A stretch of 64,000 nucleotides of DNA from assembly GCA_004794655.1 (NCBI GenBank), contig SMMW01000524.1:124001-188000 (forward strand), read 5' to 3'. This document shows, piece after piece, positions 24,801 through 38,900 of this stretch. The notes under the pieces were generated by a model, which had not been told where the DNA came from, made no database searches, and worked only from the letters and a program-made list of their open reading frames with translations. The first letter of the stretch is position 1; the number at the start of each line of letters is the position of its first letter. The DNA is from Marisa cornuarietis. Lineage: Eukaryota > Mollusca > Gastropoda > Architaenioglossa > Ampullariidae. Made by a program: the position numbers and the translations under genes.

Positions 24801-26911
24801 GATAAATCTACTTGCCTATCCCAGTAGTTGTGAAGGTCTTTCTGTCACTAGGCTGGTAGTTTGAAGAGTCCAGTTCAGCTGCTTTGCTGTTTAGCATACT
24901 GACAACACGCACTTCATACGTTGTGGCTGGTTCTAATTTTTCCAGTGTGAGCCAAAAGTGTTCTGTAGCTCCATGCTGTTCTCTTTCCCATTTTCCACTT
25001 CCTTGAAGAAAAATGAGAATTTGCTAATGATTATGTCTCCACAACTTTCATTCCATTTTAGTCTCCATTTATATCTTTAATTCTTATGCTACTATCATTT
25101 CACAAAAGAAGATTGCATGAAAATGTCTATCTTGTGACTGTCATGTCCAGGGTTGATATAGGCTGTGGGGGGGGGGGGTAATAACTGTGTCTGTGTTTTT
25201 ACCTCTGCCACACAGGGAATAGGAAAATTCGTGAGCTTTCCATTTTTTTAGTTTCACGTGCAGTCCGGGCAGAGCTCACCCTCTGTCCAGGTGGTCACAG
25301 GTGGATATATAGGCCCGCCCGTAAACAGCCAGGGTATTTTAGGATCCTTATATGATTTTTAAGGATTTGAAAAATATGCATTGAAGGACTCCTTCAAAGT
25401 CAAACTAATTTCAGCAGAATATACAGACCACCTAAGCTCAATGAAAGCCAATGCTTACCCAGCTTTCTGTACTCCAGGTAATACTTAGACCCTGTACGGG
25501 CTCCCTTTTCATCAGGTAAATCCCAGGTGATGTTAGCACGATAATCTCCAGTTTCAATGTCTTTGATCTCAGGGAAAGCCAACTCTGCAGGTAAGCGATT
25601 AATGATACAATTATATAATAATTATATAATTATATGGTCACATTAGTCATTATAAACCATCAGGCTAATGTGAAGTACTAAATAGTAAAGTGCAAATTAA
25701 ACAAAAGTAAAAAAAAGAAATGATTTTTTTAAAGATACAGTGCACTCTGCTTGCAAGCATGCTAAACATTTAGTAGGATTCACAAGCTAGGCTGCAGCTA
25801 AAGGTACATTAACTCCAGATCCTGTAAGTATACAAGCAAGTAGAGTAAATCAACAAATGTTGTCCACTTATTTCAAGATTTTAATCATTATGGTCTTCAG
25901 AAATTCTTATTATGTACAAAAGAATTAAAGTGATATTCTCTTCAACTGCTCACTCGTTATATCATCTGTAGTTCGAACATCAATGAAATATTCCCGTCCT
26001 TGTCCTTTAGCAGTCTTTGCCCAGACGTACAGGCGGTACAAGGAATTAGCCGCAAGGTTTTCAATTGTTGCACGTCTTTGTTCTGGCCCCAGGTCATCAC
26101 GTACAATAACTAGATCATTCACCATCAAGCCGTCAACTGGAAAACATCACAAATGCTACTTAAAGATGCCTGAAGTACACACAAGGCATAACCCACAACT
26201 ATTATTTCTAGTTTCTGTTTCTTTTCTATACAACCAAACTTGATTGAGCTAAAGGTATTATGAGATCACCGTGAAAGTGTAAAGACCGAAACACATATCT
26301 GACAGCCTGTAACAGCTCTACAAAGTTTTTAATATATTATGACAGCTAAAGCCTAAACTATTATAATGTTCTGACGTATTTCTTTTTTCAGGTCACTTAA
26401 TTTCTGGTGAATGGGTTGGATTATTAAAATTGCTTCGTTATTACTGTGTTGTTTTAGCACCTTTATTATTGCATAACTGGACATTAATTCCTTATTAACA
26501 AGAGAAACACCTACACTAACTTAAAATTGGCATCATACAGAGAAAGAGGTCGTGAAGGTGGAGGTTGGGCGAAAGCAGATTTTCAAAAATACATATTGAT
26601 CTGTTTGTAACTAAAATTTTTAATATTCTTAGAAAAGAAATGGTCCAGGCAACTCAAATACATTAAAAATTGAAATTAAAAATTATCATGAATGGTCTAT
26701 AAATCTATTGATGTAAAATGCATGTTTCTTTAAAGCTATTTTTTGAAATGTCCAAGCAAGAAATCTACATAAATATAAAAGACCATGCAAGAAAGAAAGA
26801 GTGGGGAAGGAAGAATGTAAAGGAGGTTTTATTATATTGTTGTACATGTAGAGGTTTTGTTATATTGCTGTACATGTAGAGGTTTGGTTACATCACTATA
26901 CATGTACACGT

Positions 26912-26953
<42 letters not shown>

Positions 26954-29900
26954 CCATTTTCCCACATGCACACCCCCCCCCTCAACACTGGCAATCTTAT
27001 ATATGTATATACACTAATACACACACACAGACAAATACACAATACCAATACCATATAGCAAAGTTTGTTTGAATGCAAAACAGATGTCCATGCATATATG
27101 TGACACTTTGACATGGCTGTATATAATCTTGTTTTCTCATTAATTTCATCTTTCTCATTTAATATAATGTAGCAAGAACTCTTTGTTTCCTTCCATTTTG
27201 CACCCTGTCCTCCTGTACTTTGTTCAGCCATATGTATGCAGCAGTGAGTAAGGCATGACCCTGGAGCAGAGGGTGCAACACCCAAATTTTTATATAGTAG
27301 ACAAAACTAGTGCCTGCTGAATCTTTGCCACAATATTGTCATTCTTATGACAGGTCAGTCCTATATGAATTCCCATGCTCATGCACATAGTTTGAAACTT
27401 TGAAGGGGGCATTACCTCCTCCCCTCTCCCAGCATACAAAGCTAGACATTTTTTTGTCTTGCCAAAACAAAGCATATGAAAATAAAATTACATGCAAAAG
27501 CAAGCTATATGATAAGTTACATGAATGCTATATGGATCCAATAACTGAAAGATCTTGTAGCTGAACAATAAAACCTAAATACAGCAGCATCCCACACAAG
27601 TTTTGCCAGTTAGATTCATGATAAGAATTTACCTTATAGATTATGTAATATTTTTATGTTGTAGCTTTCAAAATCAGAGGAAAAAAATCACTTGGTATAC
27701 AAGACTGATTATAATGTTTGCTTAAAGAAGTAGAATCCTGATTAACTTTTTGATATTTTATTTGTACAAAATTCCAAAAAGTGAGATAAAATAAAGTTTT
27801 TCTTTCAATTTCAATGTCTGCCAGGCAACAGACCATTTTTTAAATAAATCCAATCTTGTTTCCTCACACCTGCCTGCAACTGAACATTTAAAAGAGCTAA
27901 GTGCCACCACCATTTGCAAGATTGCAAGCATTCAGTTGCATGAGGAGGTTCGGTGTGACATGCACCAAACCATCCAGCGGATCAGATCAAAATATCACAG
28001 TTTAGATGTGTCAGAGCAAGTAAGTCCCTGACTTACCACATGTCTTACAATTACCTGAAGAACCAACTGAAAGAAGCAGAAACAAATTTACATTACTGAA
28101 TCATATGTGTTCTCCTCAGATAGCTGGAGTGTTTCTTTATTCCTGCTAAGAGATACTGTGTAGTGTAACAGAACATGCTGAAACTAGAAATAAGGATTTT
28201 TTTTAAAGGTATTCTTTAAAGATATAGTCTTCTATATAATTTACTTCTAAAGTCATGGAAGCTTGAACTGTCTTCAAATGATTCACATTTCTGTAGTCCG
28301 TTAACATGTTTATAATAAATTTTGTATCCTTGAAGAGTATTTTTATAATTGTAATAATGTTACCATTGCCATAAATTATCATAGTTATAGTAGATATTGT
28401 AGTTGACATTTGAAAAATGATCTATAAATTAAAATTAAAAAATAATTTCTGAATAAGTTTATGGTCATTTTCTAGACTGCTGATGCTGAGGATGCACCCC
28501 TTCAATTCAAACCATGTGCTAACAATTACATGCTGCTCATCATACTGAGATATAGTCATCAAGGTCATACACCTACTGTACAACTGATGATTTATTTTAA
28601 AAAGTGATCATACTCTTCAAACATTATAAAAATTTTCATCAAAATACTGGTGTGATGCTGCTATAGATCACCTTGCCTATATACTTTTCTCTATTGACCC
28701 ACATCTCCCTGGCATTTTCTGTTTGCAACAACTATTGCAATCAAAGACTATTAAATTACTTCTAGAATTTTAATTATTATTTAAAAATTACTTCACAATA
28801 GTTTTAAAAAAGTCACAAAACAGACTACTCTAATCCAGAAATAATAGAAACAATAATAATAAAAAGTATTAAATAGTAAATCCTCCAAAATGCTTAAGAA
28901 AGGCACAGAACTGAGTACACTACTCCTCAAATACTAAGATCTATACAGTGGCAAAGTATTCCAAAGATAGTTGTTCAATGCTGACTATGCTACCCTTGAG
29001 CTATGTCTAACAAAATACAAGCCAACCATTCTACTACAGAGCATTTCTGTTGTCTACAGATTAAAAAAATGCATTAAAAATCAAAGACATATACATGGGT
29101 TGTTTACTATAGTTAAAGAAAAAGATATGAAAATTCAAACAAAAAAACTTTGCTAAGCAAAAATAGTCAAAAACAAGTTATATAGATTCAGCAAACAGTT
29201 ACACACTTCGGTTATATCACAACAGCAACATGATTAGATGATTAACATGAAGATAAGTTTTGCTCGATACTTCATGAAAACAAAAAATCTACACATGTGC
29301 AAAACATTGGTGATACCTCGTCAGACTATCTCTACATGCATTGAGAAAAAGATCTCAAAAAAGTTACAAAACAGAGAAGACAAACTCACTATGTCTGTAT
29401 CCAATTCCATAGCCAGTGATTATTCCATTTTTCTCAATAGGTGGTCCCCACTCAAGTAAGAAGTGAGAAGATCCCCTGAAAAGTGCCTCCAAGTATTCAA
29501 CTCGATCTGGAACTGTGGTTTTGATTAAATAAAAACTGTCATTAGATTTCATTTTCGTTAAAAAAAATGTAATTATAACTTTCATTATTCTATACTGTCT
29601 AATAAAATAAGTACTATCTATGCAATTAATTGTTTGTGAGAATAAACAAAGCTTCACACATACCAAGAATCTGAATATTAATAAACGATACTATACTTTA
29701 TCTTTATATCTTGTAAAATATACACTAACGAAGTACAATGGTTTGATAGCACCAGAAAAAACACCAAATCCTGACAGTACTCAGCTATCTATGAACTCAC
29801 CTCCTTCTGGTGTAGTAAAATTAATGATGTTGCTTCCATTAGAGCTAAAGTAAGTGTTAATGACAACAACTTCAGCTTCAATTTCAGAGTACGACGGAAG

Positions 29901-32900
29901 GTTAGACACTGTGCCCCGTATTTTATCTTCAGGATTGAAAGTGCTTGGATTATAGTTCTCTATTGTAGCCCTCCGGCTGCGTATATCAGGGACGACAACT
30001 TCCTCATGCAAAGTGTCTTCTTTTCTATCTTTTTTCCAGTAGCGAATCTGAAAACATTAAGCATTTGAAAGGGAAAATACTATTGTTGGTAGTAAAATTT
30101 TTTCTTCGAGTACTTACCAAATGACATGACTATATGGAGATCACCCTCTAGCTACCTCAAATCCAGCTGTCCAAACATGTTCTGGTCAAACAACCACAGA
30201 ACAGTAGGACAAATTCAGTTTATCCCCTCCCATCCCACCTGTCACGCTAGTGAGCCTCGATATCTACTCCAGTTTTTCACCTGGACTGAGTCTGGAACCC
30301 ACTGCGGGGAGGTGGGAGGGAGCTAGCTGTCATGTCATCTGGTAAGTACTTGAAAAAAGAAATTTTACTACCAAAGATGGTATTTATTCTTTGTACTGTA
30401 CCAGATGACATGAGTATGTGAAGACTAACTAACAGGTGGAGGGAGTGGCAACCCACCCTGGCAACAAACTTAGTGAAACATTTGGTGAACAAAGAAATTA
30501 ACACACTCCAAATCCAGCCAGGCTATAGGCTGTGAGGCCTTCTTAATAAGCTGTTGTCGGGTTGGTCAAAAAGGCCTCAATGACTGCCACAAGCTGTGCT
30601 ACCTAGACAACGCTGATCCTTCCAGAGGCATCAGAAGGGTACAAGACTCTATAAAGAAGAATTAGGTGCAAGACGTTTCTTAATAAACAGTCACAGAACG
30701 ATCCACCAGCTTCACCTGGGACATATCTGTAAGCTCCAGTCCAATACTAATTTGGACACCTCTCAAACTCTCACCTTATTTCCTTCCTATAGTAGTAAGC
30801 TGAGGGCCTTCTAGCAGAAGCAACCTCTTCACGAGAGAAACATCGCCATCAAGGACACCCCTGATAAACTGTCCCTTCCTGCACAAGGCATCTACAAGGC
30901 CAATAAGCCTTTATGGAATGTGTCGAGCTAGCAGTGAGATTTTGAGAACATGGCACCGCCAAGGCAACTTCCACACTAGAAGACTCTTAGGGGAGAGGGG
31001 CACCCCCTGTCAACATAAGTAGGTCACTGCCATGGAGTTGTCAGACAACGCCATACCGCTTTTCCCTGCTAGGCCTGTAGTGCCCTCTATACTGCCAGAA
31101 GTTCCAGAAGTTGAAGAACTGAGACTTCTCTTTCTCAAACCACTAGCCCTGCTGTATCCAGAAACCAGGGAGCAGATGAGCACCCTAGCTAGACCGGATG
31201 GCGTCCTTGCACTAGGAACTCTGACGGATCCTTGAGGGGAACACCTTTGCCTAACCACCTGATGTCAAACCAAGCTGTCAGGTGACTCTTGCTATTATCC
31301 GGCACCGGCATCCGAACGTTTCCAATCCACCCTTGCTGGAATCCAGCATCTGAATATGGCAAAATGCATTTAACAGGCATGTACTTTCCCAGCTCGGTCC
31401 GTCTCTGACAACCTTGTCCCCAGTGGCTTCCTCGGACCATTGTCTTAGGAGCAGCAAACTTCACTTGGAAAAGATGAGCAGGACCGGCATAACAGGTAGT
31501 CGTTACTGCAAAGATGTTAGCAGGGAGCCTTCACCATACTTCACAGGCCGCACTGGTATATCCAATAGACCACAGAAACGAGGTAGCTGACACATGTCTT
31601 AATCGCGTCGAACCAGGCGAAAAACTGGAGTAGAGAGGCTCACTCATGTGACAGATGGGATGGGAGAGGCTGAACTGAATTCAAGACCTACCATGTTGGA
31701 GGGGTCTGGACAGCTGGATTTGAGGTAACTAAAGGGTGATCTCCATAAAGTCATGTCATCTGGTACAGTAAAAAGAAGAAATGATTTTTCAAAATCTGAA
31801 GATGAAGGAAAACATGAAATAAAGCTCATGGTAGCTAGCAAGTTACCAGAATATAAATCTGTTATTAGTTTGTTAGAGAACGTGCAGTATGATTTTTCTT
31901 GCAACCACTTACCACCCCACCAAGAGTTACTTAATCACATTAAGGCTATTTGAGTGCAAAATTATTTTAAAATAAGTAGGTTTAGTGCATTAAAAGACCC
32001 TCCTTCCCAAAATTTAAGTGAAAATTCTGTTCCTAGCCAGGAGCATTACAATTTTCACGTAGGTTTTGAAAAATTTCTCATTATATCACACGTCAGCTCA
32101 ATGCCTTGTTAGCATATGCTTGTAGCTCTAACATTGGCTGCAGCCTTCAGTGAGGTCAGAAGTACAAAAGCCCGTAAAATGTCAAGCTGGTCAGTCCATA
32201 TGTGCTTTTCTTAAAAAAAAAAATTTCTTAAAACAAAACTGTGAACATTAATGTAGGATTAAATGATATATTATTATCATAAAATGTAAATAGAACCTTA
32301 TAGCCTTTGAATTCTCCTCTGATAGCCTGAGGGCTTGTGTCTACAGGATCCCAGCGGAATCCAGCACTGGTTGCAGTCACAGGTACATCTGGATCTAGCT
32401 CAAAGTTCTGAGGCACCACTTGTGGTTCTGTAATGAAAAACGCACATACTAAAGCAAAATCAGGTTCTATAACTGACTAAGCTATTAGTCTAATAATAAT
32501 AATAATATGCGTACTATTGCTCAGCATTACAACCAAGATAGGTCGCACCCTCTGCGCTGACCAGTAATGATAAATGAACATTAGGTAACAGACTACGGAT
32601 GGTGAGATACGTGTTGGCACAATGAACAACATAAAGATGAAGAGTAGAACATAATGCAATGGATAAAGGTATGAAGGGATATAGGGACTGTAAACAGTGT
32701 AATAATAATAATAAATAATAAACGAAGATTTTTATAGCACATATTCACATTTATAGAGAGCATGCTCTTAACGCTTAAATGGGGAAGAGACATGGACTAA
32801 ATGGATAGAACATGAGGGACAGAAGAATAAACGACAGTACTGACGACAAACAGAAAACAAAGATAGAAAAGGCACCAAGTAACAGGAACAGAGAATATCG

Positions 32901-35900
32901 TGATTCTGCATAGAAAGATGGGTAGAAAAGTAGCAAGAGTGGAAGGGGGGATGGTAGGAAGGACTAGCATTGTGTGGACTGTGTTAGGAGTAATGCTCAA
33001 GGAAGAGGTGCATTTTCATTGCAGATTTGAAGGATTCAGTTGTAGGAAGGTGGCGGATATGGAAAGGGAGAGAGTTCCATTGTTTTGCTGCACAGTAGTA
33101 AAAAATCCTGTGACCATATGTTGTTGTTCTGGTGACAAGAAGAGTTAGGATACGGTCATCAGCGGAAGAGCGGAGTTGTCTGGCTAGAACGTAAGGGATG
33201 AGAAGTTCCAAGAAATAGTCAGGACAGGAGGCTGCTAAGAAATTAAAACACAGCACAGACAGTTTGAACTGAATGCGAGAATGGACAGGTAGCCAGTGAA
33301 GAAAACGAAGGAGAGGAGTGACATGGTCCCGTTTCATGGCTCTAAGCACCAGACGTGCAGCGGAGTTCTGTACTCTCTGGAGTCTCTGAATGAGGGATGA
33401 GGGGCAGCCTGCCAGCAAGGAGTTGCAGTAGTCAAGTTGAGAAAGAACAAACGCACAGACAAGAGTGTTGGTAGCGCGCATAGAGAGAAAATGACGGATG
33501 GCACTGATCTTACAGAGCTCATAATAGGCAGACTGTAACACGTTTATCACAATAAGCAGACTGACAGACAGCTGTAACATGTTTATCACAAAGCAGACTG
33601 ACAGACAGCTGTAACATGTTGATCAAGGGACATGTCTGCAGTGACAATAAATCCCAGATTCCTACTGGATGACATAAAGGTGATGTTGGCTTCGCCCACT
33701 TTGATGTGATTGGGCAGACTGACGAGCACAAGAGGGCTTCCGTTTTATTATCGTTTACTTAAAGCTTGTTTTTTACCATCCAGCCCCTGAATCACTAATA
33801 CAAGCTTCTAGAGAGCTAATAGCAGAGTGAGACTCAGCCGGTGGAGTGGAACTGTAAAGCTGCATGTCATCAGCATAGGATTGATGAGAAACCTGGTGAG
33901 ATTGGATGCATGATGAAAGTGGTTTAATGTACAGAATGAACAGAACTGGGCCAAGTACTGAGCCTTGGGGAACACCACAGAAGAGTTGAGCAGGGTGAGA
34001 TGTTTGACCATCAACTAACACAGTCTGGGTCCTATCAGTGAGATAGGAGTTGAACCATGAGAGGGCAGGTCCAGAAATTCCGTAGAGGGTGTGGAATCTA
34101 TGAAGGAGCAGAGAGTGGTCTATAGTGTCAAATGCAGCAGACAGGTCCAGCAGAGTTAAGGGAGAAACATCACCACTGTCAAGGGCAGATAATATGTCTG
34201 TCGTTACCTTAATAAGAGTTCTCAGTGCTGTGAAAAAGTCTATATGCCGACTGAGTTTGTGGGAGAAGATGGTGCTCTTGTAAGTAGGCCAAGAGATAGA
34301 GTAGCTACATAATGGTTCCCATGACAGACAATCCTGTGATATTTTTCACTGTGCAATTCAGTCTCGGCACATGAGAAATAAATACATTTGTGTGTGCAGT
34401 TAAAAGTTGGTTTTGATGTGCTAAAACAAAGTGATGCAAGACTGAGACTGCACATGATGCAAATCTTTTATTTCTCTGGTTCTCTCTCTCTCTCACACAC
34501 ACATACACACACATACTTTTCCATCTGAATAAATTCCACCTTTTCTCAACTACTGTTTAAAAAGTTTGGATGGACAAGTCAAACAAAGAGTTCTTGATGA
34601 CCTTTATCAAAAATAGACTGTTCGCACTTTCAAACTGTGCTACTCACCAGCTTCACCAGAAAATCCTCTCACTGACTTGACCTTCACAATTGGTTCACCT
34701 TTTGCATTTTTCGCTGAGACAGTCACAGTGTAAGGTTTGTAGACTTCATCTACTTTGACTGCATATCTATTAACCTCAGGATTTGTCTCAATGTATGTTT
34801 TCACTTCTTCTTCTCCTTCTGCTTGCCAGGTGATTATGTATTGGAAATCTTCTCCATTGTGCTCAATCTTTGGCATGGGCTATTAAAAATGATAAATGCA
34901 TAAATGGCAAATATTTCTGTCGTTTACTACCAACAGATCTAACATAATTTTCTGGCATTTTTAATTTGCAAAACTGATTATGTATAGCAGAATTAAAGAG
35001 TCATGTATAATATGTTTAAGGGGAATACCAGTTAATAAATGAATTAACATTAACATCAATTGATTTAGCTGAGATAGCACAAAAAGACTGATCTGCAGCT
35101 GGCAATTACTGTAGCTAGACGGATGGTTAGTTGCAATTAGTCCTCATGCTTCGTGTTAGTTTGTTCCTTTTTCTGGTTCCAGATAAGAGGCTGGAAACCA
35201 AGGTGAATTTTCATCTAAAATTCAAGTTCTTCAGATGTAGGTGTGCTACCAGTCTAGTCTTCCTAATTCCTTGTGTCTTCAGATTTTTCCTCTACTACAC
35301 AGCCGACCTTGGAGTCCAAAAGCTTTGCTCTAAAAATGTGTAATTTTTGGTGCGTTGTTTTCTCCGGACTGAACAGCTTGTTTTCTCTGGACTAAACGGC
35401 TTCTCTGTCTTGTCATGTATTAATTCACAACAGTGCTTATCCCGCACTCGAAGGGGTGGTCACAGCCAGCCACTTTGCAGTGAACAAGTCTGTGGAAAGG
35501 AAGAGGGGTTCAAGAAATGTGAGCCATTTTTATAGCAGAACCAAAACATTTTGCATTTCTCCTGCACTCGAGGGTGATTAGAGCTAGCCACTCTGCAACA
35601 AATAGGCCTGTAGGGAGGGGACTCTACTCTGCCAGACACAACCTGTGCTGCAGCAAGACAGGCCCTGTGAAAAGAAGGGGGTGAGGTGAGTGAAGGACCC
35701 ATAAGGCTGCATGGGAGGAGAAGGAAGGACTGTGGCATTATAGCAAACAAGGTGCATGGGATCATACTGCAGCAAAGAATTAGGTCCAGGCATTGCTTTC
35801 TGCATACTGTTTACACAGAAATTCAGGTACTACATCCCACATCCTAAATTTACTTGCCTCAACTGCGCCACTTGCTTCCCCATTAAAGGAGCAAGAGCTG

Positions 35901-38900
35901 GATGAAGGAAACAAAAGTGCTCTACACACCGACAGGTGATCTTACTACACTAGGACCATATGCTTTCCTTATTTATTCCTTATTCCTTTCCTTATTTAAA
36001 GTATTGTAAAACCAATATACATAAAAAGTATAATCTAAAACCACTTTTGTTCAACAGCCTCATGCTTTCATTCCAAAAAGAACTGTGAAACCATTATAGG
36101 AAAAAAATGTGATAATTTCCATACACATACTTAAAGAAGTCATTTTTACTTGCCATATGCAGCAACAGAAAAATACTAACTTCCCACTCGATGACCAAAT
36201 AGCCAGTCTTGTCTCCAACAGTTTGCACACCATCAGGATGTCTCGGCGGTCGAGCTTCTGGTGTCTGACAAAGAGTCAGCGTTGGTTTGCTTGGATCACT
36301 GATGCCAATGCCATTCATGGCACGAACACGGAACGTGTAGGATGCCCATGGTCTCAATGGCACCTCTGCTTGCCTGACAGCAAGATTAAAGTTTTTTTCA
36401 GGGGAAGAAAGAAATTAGGGACATCAAACAAGAAAGTGAGAATGTTTCATAACTTTGGTAAGCATGGACAATGAAACCATCCTTTTATCTTTCTTAAGTA
36501 ACATCATACATGATCACAGATCTCTAATAATGCCTTTCTTTTCTCTCTGTCACACAGGTTGCTACTGTTTGCAAAGATCTGTAGCAACGAACACTAGAAT
36601 GAGTTATTAATTATCTCTCTAGTCCTGACATCTACATACCCTAAGGAAATAAAACTGGAATTTTGTTACCTATCGGCTGCAGATGGTCTTGAAGAAACAA
36701 CCCAGTTATCTGGATCGTTTGAGTTGTTGTACTCCACAATAAATCTCTGTAGGGGAGAGAAGTTGGTAGAAGAGTCTGCAAACTCCCATGCCAGATCAGC
36801 ATCAGATGCAGAGCAAACAACCACTGAGACATTGTAGGGAGGATCGGGAGGTGCTGTTCAAACATAAGAAGATAAACTTTATGATGTTGGGTGGTGGTTG
36901 CTGGCACATTGGCTAGAGCATGTGTCATCACAACAGTTAGAAGAAATTGCTAATTTGTTTGGGTAGGGGGAGATCTCAGCTCCACCCCCCTTTACCTGAA
37001 TGAGATGATTTTTCACAGGCCTGAACATCAGGTGGTTTTCTTTCAGCACTCTGGTGTCCTCTCTGCATGTGTCTGTGTTAACCTGGGTGTGTGCGTGTGT
37101 GTGCATACATGCACACGTGTGTGGTTTTCTCCAGGCACTCTATAGTTTCTTCTCTGCATGCATGCGTTTGTGTGTGCAAATCTTCTCCCTGTCTATTTTG
37201 TACTTTTTTCTAAGTGATCAAGTAACTGTTTCCATACTATAGGAATTTTTACTTCTTCACCTTCACTGCCAGTGAAGACATGGTACAGGGAGGCTGCTGA
37301 CTTTGGCTCGTTTTATGTCCAGTATTGATTGTTATGACTACCTCCCTCTTCACATAAACCCACCCGCGTGCACACACAAACACATGCACATTGGAAGTCT
37401 GCAATGCACATTTCACTATAACAGGAGCTGTATAAACAAGACAATTATCTACCTTTCACTTCCAGAACAGCAGTAACATTGTCACTGTCAAGCTGGTTGT
37501 CAGCAACACAAGTGTAAGTGCCAGTATCTTTGCTGGTGGTCTGAGCAATGTAAAGGTCCTCATCTTCGATCTTGATCTGGACACAGAATAACATGTCAGA
37601 ACACTCAGCATCGTCACTTCTGTACCTTACAGTTGCTGCTGCTTCCTGTGAATGCATGATTTAATCTAGTCATCTAATGCTCCTGACAAGCCACAAATAA
37701 TAAATTCATCACTAGTCACCAGGTAACAACTGTTCCAGCATTCATCTCCCCAGCTGTGGCAGGACAATGGATTGCATAGGTATTAACAGACAGAACCAGT
37801 TCCTCACTCGTTACTTACTTTTTCTATAAATCAAAGAATGCTGCAGGTGAAAACAAATGTGCACACCCATATGTAAGCTTACCCTAGGGTCAGAGGTGTT
37901 AAGTCGCTCCCCATTTTTAAGCCAATAATATCTGAGATTGTTTGTCTCATGAGGGTCTGTCTTGGCCACACATCTGAAATGGGCTTCATCACCATAGCTT
38001 ACTTGATCATCCACTGGCTTGCTCACAATGGTTGTTTTACCTGAAGGATGGTAGACATAGGGAACGATGAAAGTCATCATAAGCCAAAACAAGCACCAGC
38101 TCATGACAACTTTTAGCAAATATGACTTTTCCACACAAAAAAAAAGAAAACAGCAGCTAAATACAGATAAAAAATATCAAAATAATTGTACAAGACTTTA
38201 ACAATACATATTTTAAGCAAAAATAAACTTTTGTACTTTCCTTTTTACTTTTGGAAATATCTCCATTATGATGACTGCTGCATGAGGCTATTTTCTAGAA
38301 AATTGAATTCTCTAACAGCTAAAAAAAAAAAAAAAAAATTCAAAGAGTTTTGTCAAACCTCTGACAAGTAGTGAGCCTTCAGCCCTGGCTTGTCCAAAGC
38401 GATTTATTGCTATACATGTATATTGGCCAGAGTCACCTTCCTCCACCATCTGAAAACAAAAGCAATCAAACGAATTGCCCACTCACTCAAAAAATATCCT
38501 CGTGTATGCCATCCTCTAGTATTCATTATTTTTAAACTGAGAGAAAATATTGTGGAGATTTTTTTAGTGTGTTGATGTGACACTTAATCAAATTTCTACC
38601 AAAAGGCAATCAGCAGTACACAAAATGAGCATTAACTTATTTATAGAATAAATATTCTCATGAAAGTACATGCTTTTTTTTATAATAACAATCGGCACAT
38701 TTTTTAAACATCTAACCATATTGTTGTAACAAGCTAATAGTAATAAAATATATAACTCTAGCACATAATTTTATATACATATAGTAAAAGGTAGTTTTAT
38801 TATTCAAAGCCTGGTTCAACACACACACACACACACACGTATGTTAGCAGTGTGATGATGGGTTGTAAACACAAAAGATTGTTTACTATTTCATTCCTTT

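Larger units (their letters stand above)
16816..24815. other. 8-kb neuroglian intron before the membrane exon
   Basis: AT-rich intron containing the microexon at 21056-21082, SINE-like copies near 22.43 and 23.73 kb, short CA/GT and GA microsatellites around 17.8 and 18.2 kb, and a minisatellite at about 24.1-24.3 kb. Nothing else recognisable. Confidence 0.7.

Noticed and set aside
32984..33589. A 201-codon open frame on the minus strand that looks like a gene
   Set aside because: Its QLDYCNSLLAG and PFHIRHLPT blocks are the C-terminal tail of a LINE reverse transcriptase, so it is annotated as part of that element.
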